From the NCBI RefSeq assembly GCF_001761485.1, contig NC_090770.1, forward strand, positions 1,798,001 through 1,862,000: a DNA stretch of 64,000 nucleotides, read 5' to 3'. This document shows positions 51,749 to 61,130 of this stretch, one piece after another (within the stretch, counting starts at the first letter, position 1; each line of letters starts with the position of its first letter). The notes under the pieces were generated by a model, which made no database searches, was not told the DNA's origin, and worked only from the letters and a program-made list of their open reading frames with translations. The DNA is from Yarrowia lipolytica (lineage: Eukaryota > Ascomycota > Dipodascomycetes > Dipodascales). A program made the translations under genes and the position numbers.

Positions 51749-53383
51749 CTACTGCACAACACCAACCACATCCTTCAGCTTTTCAGGCAAATGGTCCGGG
51801 TGCCGCTCATCCTTCTCATCCCGGTCTTCCTCAACCAATCCTTCACGCTCCTCATGGCTTCGGAACGTTCGGTTGCCCCGCAACTTCCAGTAAAGGACCA
51901 TGTACAAAAAGTATCCCACCAGCACGACAGAGACATAATTCATGTTCTCCTGGGTCACGGGCTTGGTGAAGGGCAGCGAGTAGACGACGCAGGCAAAGAC
52001 AGTCCAGGCAATGACGACAATGTTGGCCACAAGGCCGATTTTGCCGAGCCAGAAGGGGCCGCGCTGGATGTTGTTTCGGCCAACTCGGAGCAGACAGATG
52101 ACGGGAACGCAGTACGAAAGCAGCAAAAAGGAGATGCAACCAACAACCATGGAGTTGAATGCGGTCTCGGAGGCCATGTAAAGACATCCGAGAATGGCAC
52201 ACCAAGTACAGCTCATCAGGTGGGCGTACAGGGGCACTCCGAGCTTGGGGTCGACTTGGGACCAATATTTGGAGCCAGGCATTCCTCGGTCACGTGCAAA
52301 CGACCATGTGAGTCGCGCCTGCCACGTGTGGGACGAAATGTTGCATCCGAACGCGGTGATCATGAGCAGCGACATGAGACAGAGGGCTCCGGCCTTGTTG
52401 TTGAGGGCCTGGTAGTAAATGTCGAGGATTGGCGATCCGGTGGTGGAGGCGAAAATGGCCTCGAGGTTCTGGATGGAGAAGAACATGGAGATGACGTAGC
52501 AGAAGGAGGTTCCGAACCCGATGGCCACGGTCGACATGATGGCGATGGGAATGACCCGTTCGGGCTTGGGCACCTCTTCAGCCATGTGAGTAGCGCAATC
52601 GAGACAGGAGAAGCACCAGTTGGGGTTGATGAGACCGACGATGAACGCCATTCCGGCCTGTTTCCAGCCTGTGTTGTTGTTGAATTGCACAAACACAAAG
52701 TGCGCGCTCTGGTACTTTCCTGACGAACATGCCAGCACGGTAATGGTGATGGTGATGAAGGAAAAGATGCTGACGTAGAGGGCTGTTTTGGCAACGTAGG
52801 GAAGCGCTCGGCCGTAGCAGTTGAACCAGAACATGAAGAAGTTGAGCAGCTGGTATGCAACCAGAATCTGCCATTTTTTCACCTCAAATCCGTCGTGATC
52901 AAGCGCGTACATTCCTACAATTCCCTGGGCAATGGAAAGGGTGACAGAAGACGACGAAAAAATGGAGCCGGCCCACGCAAAAGAGCCGCACGCATACGCC
53001 AGGAAGTTGGCGTACTTTTTGGGCGCCAGCTGGAGAGTCCAGTAGTATTGACCGCCGGAATTGGGCATGGCCGAAGACAGCTCCGACAGAGTGATGGCAA
53101 TACAGGTGGAGACCGAGGCAATGATGATGATTCCATAGACAATCAGAAGAGGGCCACCGGACGAAATTCCCGTGATCAGCGCCGCGGAAATTCCAAACCA
53201 CGAATTAGTCAGCCCAAATCCCACTCCCAAAACCGACCAGATGGAAAACGACCGCTGGAGTTCGGCCTTGTATCCCATCTGTTCCAGTTTGGCATTGTCC
53301 GAGTCCGACGTTCCGGACTCGATCTGGTACGATGCCGACGAATGTCGCTGGGTCAGCTCTGCAGAATGCACCGAAGAAGACAT
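51749..53383 (-). CDS. Amino-acid/choline permease (APC family, HNM1/UGA4 type)
   Basis: This is a 544-residue plasma-membrane transporter with about twelve hydrophobic segments. The start MSSSVHSAELTQRHSS precedes the family block LQRSFSIWSVLGVGFGLTNS, then SSGGPLLIVYGIIIIASVST and LSELSSAMPNSGGQYYWTLQ. The last of these is characteristic of the yeast amino acid-choline transporter branch, which includes the choline carrier Hnm1, the GABA permease Uga4 and related allantoate-free members. FARDRGMPGSKYW in the cytosolic loop also fits. Substrate cannot be fixed from sequence; choline, GABA or another amine are candidates. Upstream, AGGGATTAGGGTTTAGG lies 75 bases before the ATG. Confidence 0.9.
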   Translation of the reverse strand: MSSSVHSAELTQRHSSASYQIESGTSDSDNAKLEQMGYKAELQRSFSIWSVLGVGFGLTNSWFGISAALITGISSGGPLLIVYGIIIIASVSTCIAITLSELSSAMPNSGGQYYWTLQLAPKKYANFLAYACGSFAWAGSIFSSSSVTLSIAQGIVGMYALDHDGFEVKKWQILVAYQLLNFFMFWFNCYGRALPYVAKTALYVSIFSFITITITVLACSSGKYQSAHFVFVQFNNNTGWKQAGMAFIVGLINPNWCFSCLDCATHMAEEVPKPERVIPIAIMSTVAIGFGTSFCYVISMFFSIQNLEAIFASTTGSPILDIYYQALNNKAGALCLMSLLMITAFGCNISSHTWQARLTWSFARDRGMPGSKYWSQVDPKLGVPLYAHLMSCTWCAILGCLYMASETAFNSMVVGCISFLLLSYCVPVICLLRVGRNNIQRGPFWLGKIGLVANIVVIAWTVFACVVYSLPFTKPVTQENMNYVSVVLVGYFLYMVLYWKLRGNRTFRSHEEREGLVEEDRDEKDERHPDHLPEKLKDVVGVVQ

Positions 53384-53455
53384 GTGATGACAGTTGGGGA
53401 GGTCAAATGTGGTTATCGTGGTGTTTCTATATATGCAGATTTTGCAGAGTTTAAT

Positions 53456-53478
53456 AGGGATTAGGGTTTAGGTTTAGG
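53456..53478. promoter_or_regulatory. TTAGGG-type motif cluster upstream of the permease
   Basis: AGGGATTAGGGTTTAGG and a further TTTAGG lie about 75-95 bases upstream of the start codon. They resemble Tbf1-type sites. Function is inferred. Confidence 0.4.
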
Positions 53479-55114
53479 TGTGGTGCGTTCCAAACGCAGT
53501 TTACTGCATGTGGCTAGTGCTGCGCAGTGCTGCATTGCTGGTTGTTGTACGATTCAATAAATAAAATGTAAAATAATTACAAAAATGAAATATAAAATGA
53601 ATATTAGAATAATAAAAAATAAGAATCATGAGAATTGTAAAACTGGGTGATTGTTGACCCGAATAAATGAGTCCAGTCACTTGGTGCAATTTACAATTCT
53701 AATTATTTGCTGATTTTTTTTAAATTTCTTATTTATTTTTAAAAAATATAAAAATTCAAAAAACAACCCCCAAAAAATTGAACATATCCAAAACACCAAC
53801 AAACCCCAGTAAATCATCTTGAGTCCCCCGCTACACATCGAATATACTCTAAAATGCTTCTTTTCTTGTCGAATCGCCTTTGATTGGCCAAAAAGCTTCT
53901 CCTGTTTTTTTTTTTACACTCCATTTTAGCATTATTATTCAGCCGTGTTATCTGAAAAAAAAAAGTACAATTTTTTTTTAACTCGGACGGAAGAACATAC
54001 TGACAGATCTCTATCTTAAACGCCGAATATTGTCGGTATTGGAAATATGGAAATTCCAGAGTATTTCTCGACTTTTTCCGAGTCGATTCATATGCCCAAT
54101 TTCGCCCGCCGAGTTCACCACCCATGTTTTCTTTACTTTTAATTTTCTACACCTTATTTTAAAGAAAAGTAAAAAATAAAAAATAAAAAAGGATAAATCT
54201 GGAAATCCTGTAAATACACAATACATTTATATAATCATGTGCAATTTTTTGTGACTTTCCTACCCACCTGTGCCCTCTTTATCCAATGTGTTTCTAGTGA
54301 TTTTTTTTCTTCCAATTCTTCAATTCTTTTTTTTATTTTTCTCACATTTTAATTCTTATCATGCACGATTATGTACAGTTGCTATGTACTCCATCCTGAT
54401 TGAAAATCTTTGCTGGGCTGTGGAAATTCTAAAAAAATTGCAATAAACTTTGGAAAGCCGTTAAAATATTCTCCACGAAGCGAGACATTTTTTCTCATCC
54501 TAACCCAAATCCGCAGCTTTTTCCCTCCTTTTTTTTCCGTCTCTTTTTTCCGCTCCCTTTTTCCGATCATAATTTGCTCTTATAGCCGATGCCATTATCG
54601 TCGCTTTTTATTGGCTCGTGGAAAAGTTTATTTTGAAAGACCAAAGTAGTCACGTGAACTCGCCAGCTCTGGACGAAATCAGATGATTTATTTTTTGAAT
54701 CGAACGAGAAAAAAATTACAATCGTACCTACCAAATTATTATTTTTCTATGATTTTCCCAGCTTTTTCCATGATTTTCTTTTTGTCGATAATCTCAAATT
54801 TTCCCCCTGACACGTCACAATAAAGTTCCATCAACCCATGTCAAAATGTCACTGGAATGAGATAATTAAATGAATGACAAATACGACAAATAATAGGAGG
54901 TTGTTATTTCTTATTTTCTCTTATTTCCCCACCATTTTCAGTCATTTTCAGTCATTTTCATATATTTTCAGTCTTTTTTTCCGTTCCATAATTTTTTTCC
55001 AACTCCAATTTACTCTCTCCTCGGCACTCTGTCGGAGCCGAAACGCAACTGGAGATCCGGGTATTACAGCAAAATGCACCCTTTTTTTTGGGGGTACAGG
55101 TAGGTTGTGGCTGA

Positions 55115-55140
55115 TAACCCTAACCCTACACTAACCCTAG
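55115..55140. repeat. Telomere-like CCCTAA repeats
   Basis: AACCCTAACCCTACACTAACCCTAG, read on the minus strand as AGGGTTAGTGTAGGGTTAGGG, contains GGGTTAGTGT, one or two bases away from the ten-base telomere unit GGGTTAGTCA of Y. lipolytica. Confidence 0.6.
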
Positions 55141-55512
55141 TAGCAACACCACCCTATTAGCCTCCTCCTCCGCCTCCGCCCCCGCCCTAAACCGCGGAAA
55201 CCCTGTTGAGTCCCCTTTGGGAAGTGGCAGTAAACCTTTTCGACGGAGTGTGTTGGCATATTGTGAACCACACAAACCGTGTCGTGGTTAGTTTGTGATA
55301 CCTGACCGCACAGATAGATACATATGTATTCCTTAATCATGCTTCCGCAAGCGGTAAAAAGTTCCTTGTTGAGTGCGCATGTTGAGCCGGGGTTTTCACA
55401 TGCCGCTACTAACCACATGTCTCGTGTGACCCCTCACGCGACAGAAGTTTAGTGTGATAGACACAGACATATTAAAACGGCGGGGGCAGGGGTTATGTGT
55501 GGCGTCGTGTGG

Positions 55513-55662
55513 TGGGACGACAAGGCGAGTGCGATGGGACGACAAGGCGAGTGCGATGGGACGACATGGCGAGTGCGATGGGACGACATGGCGAGGGCGA
55601 TGGGACAACATGGTGAATGTAGTGACGACATGAGGAATGTAATGACGACATGGGGAATGTCG
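55513..55662. repeat. 22-base minisatellite
   Basis: GGGACGACAAGGCGAGTGCG plus AT is repeated about five times with few changes and then decays over two more shorter copies (GACGACATGAGGAATGTAAT). Confidence 0.93.
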
Positions 55663-57468
55663 GATACATTTAGATACTGCAGATGTATTCGGGAGAAGAA
55701 GACGACCCGAACGAGACCAAATAAAGACGTTTTTAGACTGTTTTTGGTGGGGATTAGTGTGGGCATGGTTATTTCAAGGTTGAGTTAAAACTGAAGTGAC
55801 AGAGATAAGCCATCTTAGGAGATACTGTACGAACGGGAAGCTGATACGGGGAGGGTGTATATGTGGTTCTTACGTGGGTGGAGAGTGTCAAAGGGTTGGT
55901 TTGGTGTTATTGCGCTTGGGTATTTGTAATGTGTTTGGATGGGCGTGCGGAAGCGACAGCAAAGGATTTCTGTGAGATTTGGGGGTGTACGGAGGTTGAT
56001 ATGGGCCGGTAGAACAGGTGCGGGAAATTTCTGGTGAAATGGTCTTATTTCTGACATTTCAGAGACAATTGATGATTGAGGAATTCTTCAACAAAACGCC
56101 AACTATTTCAAGTAATGCTAAGTAATACTAAGTAATACTAAATAATCTGACTAACTCATTACTCGAAATTATTGTGTGATAAACACCTCAAAAAATTATA
56201 CAATTCTTCTCCCCTAGTACTGATTATTCGATTGATATCGATTTCAAATCCCTATCTCGTCTTTCAGTGAATCTGTCCATATACATATTAATCTGGTCTT
56301 GTATAAAGACTGACATCAATCATGTCATATGGAACGGGATTACCAGACCTATGTAACGAGATTACAAAACCAATGTGGCTCCATAACAGGGTCTTTGTAA
56401 TGATCAGAAAATGGAGAAAACTGCTGAAATGCCAATTATATGGTACAAATACAAGTCTTCTCCTATCGCCGCTACTTTTCAATCCTGTTACAATGACAAA
56501 AGCTCCTGTCGGACATCAAGTATTGGTTGTACCAATACACCACCCCAAATGACCCAGTATTAATGCTGGAGAGATACAGACTTCAAAAACATATTCCTTT
56601 CATCCTTACAAGTATAATGATATGTCTAAAAACCTATCATCTCTTTCCCGAGACGTTCTACAGACACTCTTGATAGAAACATTGAATGTCTCAGAATGGA
56701 CTGCTGAGTAATCCTACTAGCTCAGGAGTGACATCAGAGGATTTCTCGTACTAAGTAGATTCAAATGGTAGACTCTTTATCCACCATATCTCATTATTTG
56801 ATGTATTTATCTGATCCTTCTGTTTCCCTATTCTCCAAGATTACGTAGCGCTTAAAAAGAGACACATTTTAAACGATAATGCTTACAAACCAATTGATAT
56901 GAGCTCAATTGACGAGTATCTACTATTTTTGCGCTTTCTGAAATTCTCTTTTTCTTCTCCGAAAGACGATCATGATCATACCGTACAAGTGACGTGATAG
57001 AATTGTGTCATATTACAGAAAATTACAGAAACTTGATTCAAATGGCAGTATGGAGGTTCGGATGCGTCTGAAGCGGTTTAATGTACCATTTTGAGTGTAA
57101 TGAGATGTGTACTTTATTTTTGCAAATTTTTCTGATTTTTGTGAACCGATTGAATTATCAGAATAGAGAAAAGAAAAGAAAAGATTTTTTTTTAAAAAAG
57201 AAAAGAAATAAAGAAATAAATAAATTTTGTAAAAATAAGTACTTGCTGCACAGTAATTTATATGTCTTGAACTGATCTAATATACTGTTTCTTATGGATG
57301 TATTTCTTTCTGAATATTTTCATTCCCCCCCCAGTTTGCAATTTTCTCAAATTTCCTGCATATATATTCTCCCCCTATTTCACAATTTTCTCAATTTTCC
57401 TGAATATATTCCTTTTTCCCAAATTTTCCCATTTTTACTTTGCCCACTTTTTCCATAATCCCATTTCT

Positions 57469-57539
57469 GTCACGTGTCGTGGGTCAAAATTTTCATCTCC
57501 CAACTAGGGCTAAACCCTAGGAGTTGCGCGACACGTGAC
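57469..57539. promoter_or_regulatory. Symmetrical RPS0 promoter element
   Basis: GTCACGTGTCG (57469-57479) and its exact reverse complement CGACACGTGAC (57529-57539) flank CTAGGGCTAAACCCTAG (57504-57520), itself a near-perfect palindrome of two TAGGG-type sites. This lies 125-195 bases upstream of the RPS0 start codon. TAGGGTTT-like Tbf1 sites and CACGTG are known ribosomal-protein gene elements in yeasts that lack Rap1 control. The nested symmetry is directly seen. Confidence 0.75.
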
Positions 57540-57663
57540 GTACTCCCAAACTGGAACTCCCGACTCAGCTGCACAGCACACCCAAACTCTAGTGTGTCGA
57601 TTTTCCAAATTCTCCCTTCACACGCCAGCTCTGTCGATACACTGTAACACAGCCTAGATCAAC

Positions 57664-58709
57664 ATGTCTGCTCCTATTTTCGACCCCACCCCTGAGGACA
57701 TTCAGAACCTCCTGGCTGCCCAGACCCACATTGGTTCCAAGAACGTTCAGGTGAGTAATCCGTGGTAGCCAACAAGCGATGGATTTTGAGAGATGGACCA
57801 ATCAACGAGGCCGAAACAGAGAGACGGAAACGAGAGACGGGGATACCTGAGGCGATGGCGATAGCGATGATGACGATGACGACGACAGCGACAACATGGG
57901 TGGTTTGGTTTGATGGAATGATAGCTGGTTTTAGATTCGTTGGATTGATGGGCTGGATAGTTGAATGTGACATGACATGACAAGTGTACTGCCATCAAAC
58001 GACATGACGAGAGCAATGAGCAGTGATTTGTTCAGTTCGCGGCCATCTCCATCATCTCCATCAGCATAAGCCTGCCACTCTAGTGCCTCTGAAGACGCTG
58101 TTTCGTCGTTTTTACGTTGTTTTTATCTCGTTGGTCGTTTTGTGTCACTTGTGTCTGCGTCTAAAGCGGTATGTGAGGTCAAGTTTATTGTCCCTCATGG
58201 CTGGTCAGGCCACGTCAAGCGGTTCACCACAACTCGACCACTGGCATCATGGGCTCAATCACGAGAGCCAAGACCATACCGAGTGTTTGGTGACTGTTAA
58301 CCATGGTCTGCTGATGGGCTCATTTGATGACTGATTTGGTAACTCATCGGTCGCGACTCGTCGATACATTACTATTATTCGCTCGTAGACGGATTGGTCG
58401 TCGATTGGATTGCTAGCCTCATGCAGTTCTCCTCACACCGCTTGTCAAACCGCACAACCGCATCCACTAACACAGGTCCAAAACATCCCTTACGTTTTCA
58501 AGCAGCGAGCCGACGGTGTCAACATCATCAACGTTGGCAAGACCTGGGAGAAGATCCAGCTGGCTGCCCGAATCATCGCCGCCGTCCCCAACCCCGCCGA
58601 TGTCGTTGCCATCTCCGCCCGAACCTACGGACAGCGAGCCGTTCTCAAGTTCGCCAACCACTGTGGCGCCACCGCCATTGCCGGCCGATTCACCCCCGGT
58701 TCTTTCACC

Positions 58710-58742
<33 letters not shown>

Positions 58743-59201
58743 CTTCTGATTGTCACCGATCCCCGAACCGACCACCAGGCCATCAAGGAGGCTTCTTACG
58801 TCAACATCCCCGTCATTGCTCTGGTTGACACCGACTCTCCCGTCGAGTTTGTCGACGTTGCCATTCCCTGCAACAACAAGGGCCGACACTCCGTCGGTCT
58901 TGTGTGGTGGATGATCTCTCGAGAGGTTCTGCGACTCCGAGGTGCCCTTGAGGATCGAAACACCGAGTGGTCCGTCATGCCCGATCTCTACTTCTACCGA
59001 GATCCCGAAGAGCCCGAGAACACTGAGGAGGCTGCTGAGGAGGCTGCCACCGAGGAGGTTGTCGAGACCGCCGCCGCTGAGGCTGCTGCCGCCACCAACG
59101 CCGACAACTGGGACGTTGCTCCCGATGCCGGAGCCGGTGCTGCCGACTGGGCTGCCACTGACGACTGGTCCGAGTCTGCCCCCGCCCCCGTTGCTGCTTA
59201 A
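57664..59201 (+). CDS. RPS0: 40S ribosomal protein S0 (uS2)
   Basis: A component of the small ribosomal subunit head-body junction, needed for 20S pre-rRNA processing. Exon 1 is 57664-57750 ([20 protein letters not shown], ending GSKNVQ). GTGAGT opens a 725-base intron that ends in CCACTAACACAG at 58475, and exon 2 is 58476-59201. The 270-residue product has the uS2 signatures [40 protein letters not shown] and [20 protein letters not shown]. Its acidic, Ala/Glu-rich tail contains two DW-rich motifs ([15 protein letters not shown]), as in eukaryotic uS2 and the laminin-receptor family. Codon bias is extreme, as expected for a ribosomal protein. Confidence 0.98.
57751..58475 (+). other. 725-base intron of RPS0
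   Basis: Donor GTGAGT, branch CTAAC and acceptor ACAG. The intron is long but normal for ribosomal-protein genes of this species. I looked for box C/D signals and found TTTGATGACTGA near 58323, where C-like and D-like boxes are too close to form a snoRNA. Confidence 0.9.
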
Positions 59202-60424
59202 ATTTGCACCTTGTTTTTGGGGGTTGTAAAATAATTTAAAAGGCGAGTAAAATGCGCATTGCGTAATAAAATTTATTGAAAAAAAAACACACCCAACACA
59301 AACTGTCCGAGTGTACTTTTCCGACAGTTGAGTGATAAATAGAATGGATATCTGTAGATGTTCCATGATATTCTCGTAGACATAGATTCAACCAGATGGA
59401 TGGACGTCATCGGCCGTTCACCCGATGAGAATAGCCATTCTCGGCAGGTTTTTTATTTTATTTTATTTTTTATTTTTTATTTTATTTTATTTTATAATAA
59501 TATTTTATTATAATATTTTATTATATTTTATTTTATTTAGTAATTGTTCTCGAGCCATGGTCGTCGGCCCCCAGTGACCACAGTTCAATTCCCCGTTGCA
59601 ATTTTATATTGGATACCTTTGTAGAATTGTTTGAAAAACATCTTTAAATAAAAATAGCCACAGAAACATAACACAAACATAAATCCCCACACTGTGAAAA
59701 TGACCATCTCAATCTTCTACATACCACTCCGCTCTTCCCTCACAACCGTCACAAACACAAACCTGCTCCGTAACATGTTCTGTTTCTGACTAAGACATGT
59801 GTTTGTGTCACGAGGGACCCCGCGTCGGGTGCGGTGGGGTGAGAGCTCTCTTGTTGATCACATGACATTTGTTGGGACATCTCTGTGTCTTTTGTATTGC
59901 GACCTTCTGAAACATCTTTTGAGGTCTGTCTTGGGTCTGCCTTGGGGTCTGCCCTGGGTCTGCCTTGGGTCTGCCTTGGGGTCTGCCTTGGGTCTGTCGT
60001 TTCCCGCTTCCTCACCAACCTCCACAGTCGTCCAGCCAAATGGTCTCCGTACGGTCGCCTAGAGCCAGTGTTGTCTGTGGAAAATGGTGGAGTGGTGGAT
60101 GGCCAGAGGCAATCAGACACAGACATTGATGTTTCACAATCGCACCGTGTACTCTCCAGGGATTACCAGAGGCTCTTCAAGTCACCACTATATCATTGAG
60201 AGACTTCGGACACACACTTTCTTCAGCGAGTATGGAATGTGTTCTGGGACCGCATTACACGAGTGTTACTCTTTAAGAGCAATACTATTGATACCCACTT
60301 CCTTAGCCCATCCTTCTCACTCCCTTCAGCACAAAAGTCCTCTACGACAAGATGACATTGGCTACTTGTAACAAATCCAGTGCTTTATTCTTCTCAGTTA
60401 TAGCTTCTTGACGGTACCCTGCTA
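59202..60424. other. Intergenic between RPS0 and the NET1 relic
   Basis: A TTTTATTTTATTTT low-complexity run covers 59450-59540, and a GGTCTGCCTTG minisatellite lies at 59922-59997. A tRNA-like word, GTTCAATTCC, near 59585 has no supporting stems. No gene is seen. Confidence 0.55.
59922..59997. repeat. (GGTCTGCCTTG)n minisatellite
   Basis: About seven copies of an 11-12 base unit, GGTCTGCCTTG or GGGTCTGCCCTG. Confidence 0.93.
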
Positions 60425-61130
60425 GTCTGAATCACCGGAGTCATCAGAGTTACCAGAGTTGTCCAAATCATCGGAAGAGTCGTCCTCGGAGTCACGGAGT
60501 CATCAACGGAGTCCGACTCCGCCTCCTTCTCGGTCTTCTTGGTTGTCTGGATGGAACAGAGTCGTTCACCTCAGGAACACCCAAGGGAGACACTTGAAGA
60601 TGGAGAAAGGAGAATTCTTGGGAGTGTCTGCTCAGACTTTGCCCTAGTACAAATCCTGGCAGACGCCTTGGGAACAGTCTTGGTCTTGGCGGCCGCTCTG
60701 GACTCGGCCTTCGCTGCAGTCTTACGCCCTCTTGGCAGGAGTCTTTAGAATGGCTCTCTTTGGAGGCCCCGTCAGAGGCACTGGCACAGTCACTGTCATC
60801 AGAGTCGTTATCGGAAGCGTAATAATTGGAATCAGAATCAGACTCACAATCGGACTTCTCCTTCACTGGAAGAAGTAGGCTGAAAATAATTGAGTGTTCC
60901 CTGATTCTCTTTAAAGGAGGTTGGGTGCATCTGTGTGCTCTTCTTGGTTGTCGGTTTTGACTCGATCTTGCATTTGGGCAACAGTCAGAGTCAAAGTCAA
61001 CATCCATCGCTCTCTGGACTCGGCTTCAGCAGCACCAAGCGCTCGTTTCTTGACCTCCTGGGCCTCTGCTTCGCTGCTTCCTTGGCTGGTGCCATTCTCT
61101 CGGCGGCTTTTTAAGAAGACACCCATGATT
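60425..61130 (-). pseudogene. Decayed copy of the 3' part of the NET1-like gene
   Basis: This stretch resembles 1960-3060 in the same order and orientation. Shared blocks include the acidic Ser-Asp codons (60427-60500), TTCACCTCAGGAACACCCA (60556-60574 and 2129-2147), AGAAAGGAGAATTCTTGGGAG against AGAAAGGAGACTTCTTGGGAG, the KMDVD segment (TCAACATCCAT near 60998) and CAGCAGCACCAAGCGCTCGT with TTCTTGACCTC (61026-61057). MGVPEVKDS is still readable as LGVPEVNDS. The long Ser-Asp hexamer array of the main copy is nearly absent. Frame changes and stops are frequent, and no promoter or N-terminal part is seen, so this is a dead partial duplicate. Confidence 0.85.

Larger units (their letters stand above)
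53384..57468. other. AT-rich gene desert of about 4 kb
   Basis: No gene is convincing. From 53550 to 54990 the DNA is extremely rich in A and T homopolymers. A 22-base minisatellite lies at 55513-55662 and CCCTAACCCTA-type repeats at 55115-55140. The 56300-56560 stretch has a 76-codon frame without known relatives. Such DNA could hold a replication origin or centromere, but the sequence does not prove it. Confidence 0.5.

Noticed and set aside
51540-51893. Arg-Val repeat frame on plus and Asn-Asp-Ser-Tyr repeat frame on minus
   Set aside because: Both come from an 18-base minisatellite whose unit length is a multiple of three.
58300-58345. Box C/D snoRNA in the RPS0 intron
   Set aside because: The C-like and D-like boxes overlap almost completely and there is no terminal stem.
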